From Anaerolineaceae bacterium (GTDB taxonomy: Bacteria; Chloroflexota; Anaerolineae; Anaerolineales; Anaerolineaceae): a DNA stretch of 7,850 bases. A program made the translations under genes and the position numbers. The stretch lies in contig DQHW01000017.1 of assembly GCA_003524305.1 (NCBI GenBank), positions 1-7,850 of the forward strand, in the 5' to 3' direction. Shown here piece by piece: positions 6,339 through 7,850 of the stretch; the stretch's first letter is position 1, and each line of letters begins with the position of its first letter. The notes under the pieces were generated by a model. That model made no database searches and was not told the origin of the DNA. It saw only the letters and a list, made by a program, of their open reading frames with translations.

Positions 6339-6368
6339 TAATTATACTTATTGCTTAAAGTGTAAATA
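6339..6368. repeat. Palindromic element, copy 1 (imperfect)
   Basis: Left half-site TAATTATACTT (6339-6349), an 8-bp spacer, and right half-site AAGTGTAAATA (6358-6368). Each half differs from the corresponding half of copy 2 at one of 11 positions, and the spacer is also 8 bp. As RNA the arms would pair over 11 positions with one A-A mismatch and one G-U. The conserved geometry suggests a protein-binding site rather than a terminator, since no T-run follows. Confidence 0.55.
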
Positions 6369-6375
6369 AGAATAC

Positions 6376-6413
6376 ACCATAATTACACTTTATGCCTTAA
6401 GTGTAATTATGGT
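6376..6413. repeat. Palindromic element, copy 2 (perfect 15-bp inverted repeat)
   Basis: ACCATAATTACACTT (6376-6390) and AAGTGTAATTATGGT (6399-6413) are exact inverse copies around an 8-bp spacer. The core half-sites match copy 1, whose equivalent positions lie exactly 41 bp upstream, close to four helical turns. It could fold as a hairpin after the M42 gene, but it is AT-rich with no T-run, so a tandem operator reads better than a terminator. Confidence 0.65.
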
Positions 6414-6538
6414 TGGCGCATATGAACACTTATAAAGCTTTTCAATACCAAACCCTAATTTCTAATCCCTTTCTAACATTCACCCATTACAATTGCCCGA
6501 CAGTCTCGATTAAGCACTTCGAAACTGGTAAAATGAAA

Positions 6539-6568
6539 TTGGTCTTATGGCCTATTAACGCATATAAT
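6539..6568 (+). promoter_or_regulatory. Sigma-70-type promoter for clpC
   Basis: TTGGTC (6539-6544), an 18-bp spacer and a perfect TATAAT (6563-6568). Transcription would start near 6575, leaving a leader of about 50 nt. The -10 box is strong and the -35 matches only TTG. The paired palindromes end about 125 bp upstream of the -35. Confidence 0.55.
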
Positions 6569-6610
6569 ATGAGCCCTTCACTTATTTAGTGGTAGCGGTT
6601 TGATTTTTTC

Positions 6611-6616
6611 AGGAGG
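6611..6616 (+). promoter_or_regulatory. Shine-Dalgarno AGGAGG deciding a GTG start for clpC
   Basis: A full-consensus AGGAGG lies 8 nt before GTG 6625 and 17 nt before the next in-frame ATG (6634). The spacing favours the GTG. Confidence 0.8.
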
Positions 6617-6624
6617 ATTACCCT

Positions 6625-7850
6625 GTGTCAGGAATGGAACGATTTACCCAAAGAGCACGGCGTGTATTGGCGCTGGCTCACCAGGAAGCCGAGCGTTTGC
6701 GCCACACCAATATAGATACTGAACATTTATTGGTCGGTTTAATTGACGAGGATGGCGGCATTGCCAGCCATGCCCTGAGAGATTTAGGTCTTGAACCCGA
6801 TCGCGTGCGCGAGATGGTTGAAAGACTCACCGGCATGGGCTTGCAAGATACCACCACCATTGAACTTTCAAAGGGCACCCAGCAGGTGCTTGAATTCGCC
6901 ATTGAAGAAGCCCGCCTGCTTGGACACCAATTCATCGGCACCGAACACCTATTAATGGCGCTGACCCGATCCACCGAAGGTATGGCCATTGAAGTGCTCA
7001 AAAAACTGGGCGTTACCCCTGAACAAGTAAGACGTCAGGTGAGACGCGCCATGGATGAAGCCACCAACTCTCCCGCCACCGCCGGGCAGGCGCCTCTCAA
7101 CCGCAAGGATGATAAAAAAGACGCCAAGACCCCCCTGGTGGATCAATTGGCTGTGGATCTTACCACCCTGGCTGAAGAAGGCAAGCTCGACCCCGTGATC
7201 GGGCGCCAGAAAGAGATCGAACGCTTGATCCAGATTTTGGCGCGGCGTAACAAAAACAACCCTGCCCTGATTGGTGAACCTGGTGTCGGCAAGACCGCCA
7301 TTGTTGAAGGGCTTGCCCAACGCATCGTGGATGGCGACGTGCCTGCACCTTTGATCGGCAAACGTGTGCTGCAGTTGGATGTAGGTTCGCTGGTGGCCGG
7401 CACCATGTACCGCGGACAATTCGAAGAACGTCTCAAACGTGTGATTGACGAGTTAAAAGCCTCCAAGTCCATCCTCTTTATTGATGAACTGCATATGCTG
7501 GTGGGCGCCGGTTCCGCAGGTTCCACTGTGGATGCGGCCAACATTCTCAAACCAGCCTTGTCGCGCGGCGAATTGCAAGTGGTCGGCGCCACAACCCTGG
7601 ATGAGTATCGCAAACACATCGAAACGGATGCCGCCCTTGAGCGGCGCTTCCAACCCATTGTGGTCATCGAGCCCACCGTGGATGAAACCATCCAGATTCT
7701 CAAGGGTATTCGAAAAGCTTATGAAGAACATCATCGCCTGGTCATCTCAGATGAGGCGCTTGAAGCCGCAGCCCATCTCTCTTCACGCTACGTGACCGAG
7801 CGTTTCTTGCCCGACAAGGCCATTGACCTGATCGACGAAGCCTCCTCCCG
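6625..7850 (+). CDS. clpC: ATP-dependent Clp unfoldase, ClpC type (first 408 residues; runs off the right edge)
   Basis: Class I Clp/Hsp100 ATPases form hexamers that unfold proteins and feed them to ClpP. The fragment begins with a Clp N-domain of two repeats: MERFTQRARRVLALA... NIDTEHLLVGLI (about 4-56) and LSKGTQQVLEFAIEEA... FIGTEHLLMAL (about 81-132). A charged linker follows (about 147-170), then the first AAA+ domain: Walker A GEPGVGKT (217-224), pore loop GTMYRGQFEERLK (259-271) with Y262, Walker B ILFIDE (283-288), sensor-1 region GATT (321-324) and arginine fingers R340-R341 in ALERRFQP. The N-domain wording is ClpC-like rather than ClpB-like, but the middle domain, second AAA+ module and ClpP-binding loop lie outside the window, so ClpC is a strong inference. 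No ctsR, mcsA or mcsB lies upstream, unlike the Bacillus operon. Confidence 0.92.
   Translation, partial: MSGMERFTQRARRVLALAHQEAERLRHTNIDTEHLLVGLIDEDGGIASHALRDLGLEPDRVREMVERLTGMGLQDTTTIELSKGTQQVLEFAIEEARLLGHQFIGTEHLLMALTRSTEGMAIEVLKKLGVTPEQVRRQVRRAMDEATNSPATAGQAPLNRKDDKKDAKTPLVDQLAVDLTTLAEEGKLDPVIGRQKEIERLIQILARRNKNNPALIGEPGVGKTAIVEGLAQRIVDGDVPAPLIGKRVLQLDVGSLVAGTMYRGQFEERLKRVIDELKASKSILFIDELHMLVGAGSAGSTVDAANILKPALSRGELQVVGATTLDEYRKHIETDAALERRFQPIVVIEPTVDETIQILKGIRKAYEEHHRLVISDEALEAAAHLSSRYVTERFLPDKAIDLIDEASS

Larger units (their letters stand above)
6316..6624. other. Intergenic region before clpC: paired palindromes, then promoter and leader
   Basis: This 309-bp gap holds, in order, two copies of a palindromic element (6339-6368 and 6376-6413), a pyrimidine-rich stretch with no recognised feature (about 6425-6538), a sigma-70-type promoter (6539-6568) and a roughly 50-nt leader with AGGAGG. 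I see no CIRCE element (TTAGCACTC...GAGTGCTAA) and no CtsR tandem heptad (GGTCAAA repeats), the usual controls of clp and other heat-shock genes. Confidence 0.6.

Noticed and set aside
6422..6589. 55-codon plus-strand open frame between the palindromes and clpC
   Set aside because: No Shine-Dalgarno sequence, composition like non-coding DNA, no recognisable motif, and it overlaps the likely clpC promoter.
7143..7703. 186-codon minus-strand open frame
   Set aside because: Antisense shadow of the Clp AAA+ domain with Walker A and B motifs on the plus strand.

Overview
The window looks like ordinary bacterial chromosome of middling GC content with AT-rich intergenic gaps. The mix of genes (HutI, a double-HAMP chemoreceptor, an Rrf2 regulator, an M42 peptidase and a ClpC-type unfoldase) and their residue style would fit an anaerobic Chloroflexota bacterium of the Anaerolineae type. 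That placement is inference; no marker gene in the window settles it. I see no insertion sequence, prophage, CRISPR array, tRNA or rRNA.

Layout, left to right. (1) The 5' part of hutI (imidazolonepropionase, histidine breakdown) runs leftward off the edge. (2) Across a 263-bp gap, diverging from hutI, lies a complete 772-residue methyl-accepting chemotaxis protein with an extracytoplasmic dCache-like sensor. (3) An MFS transporter converges on it from the right, and the two genes share a hairpin terminator whose T-run favours the transporter strand. (4) An Rrf2-family regulator with four C-terminal cysteines lies upstream of the transporter on the same strand. The 122 bp between them hold a strong intrinsic terminator preceded by an overlapping, mutually exclusive hairpin, the arrangement of an attenuator. 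(5) Diverging from the regulator is a two-gene unit: a hotdog-fold acyl-CoA thioesterase, apparently translated from a leaderless or nearly leaderless transcript, and an M42 metallopeptidase whose ribosome binding site overlaps the thioesterase stop codon. (6) A 309-bp gap holds two copies of a palindromic element 41 bp apart and a good sigma-70-type promoter. (7) The first 408 codons of a ClpC-type Clp ATPase run off the right edge.

The genes do not form one pathway: amino-acid catabolism, chemotaxis, transport with redox or Fe-S sensing regulation, a small lipid/peptide hydrolase pair, and protein quality control sit side by side. The points most worth a second look are regulatory: the paired palindromes before clpC, the alternative hairpins between the Rrf2 and MFS genes, the leaderless thioesterase promoter, and an inverted repeat between the divergent Rrf2 and thioesterase genes. 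I did not find convincing evidence of a new multi-gene system.
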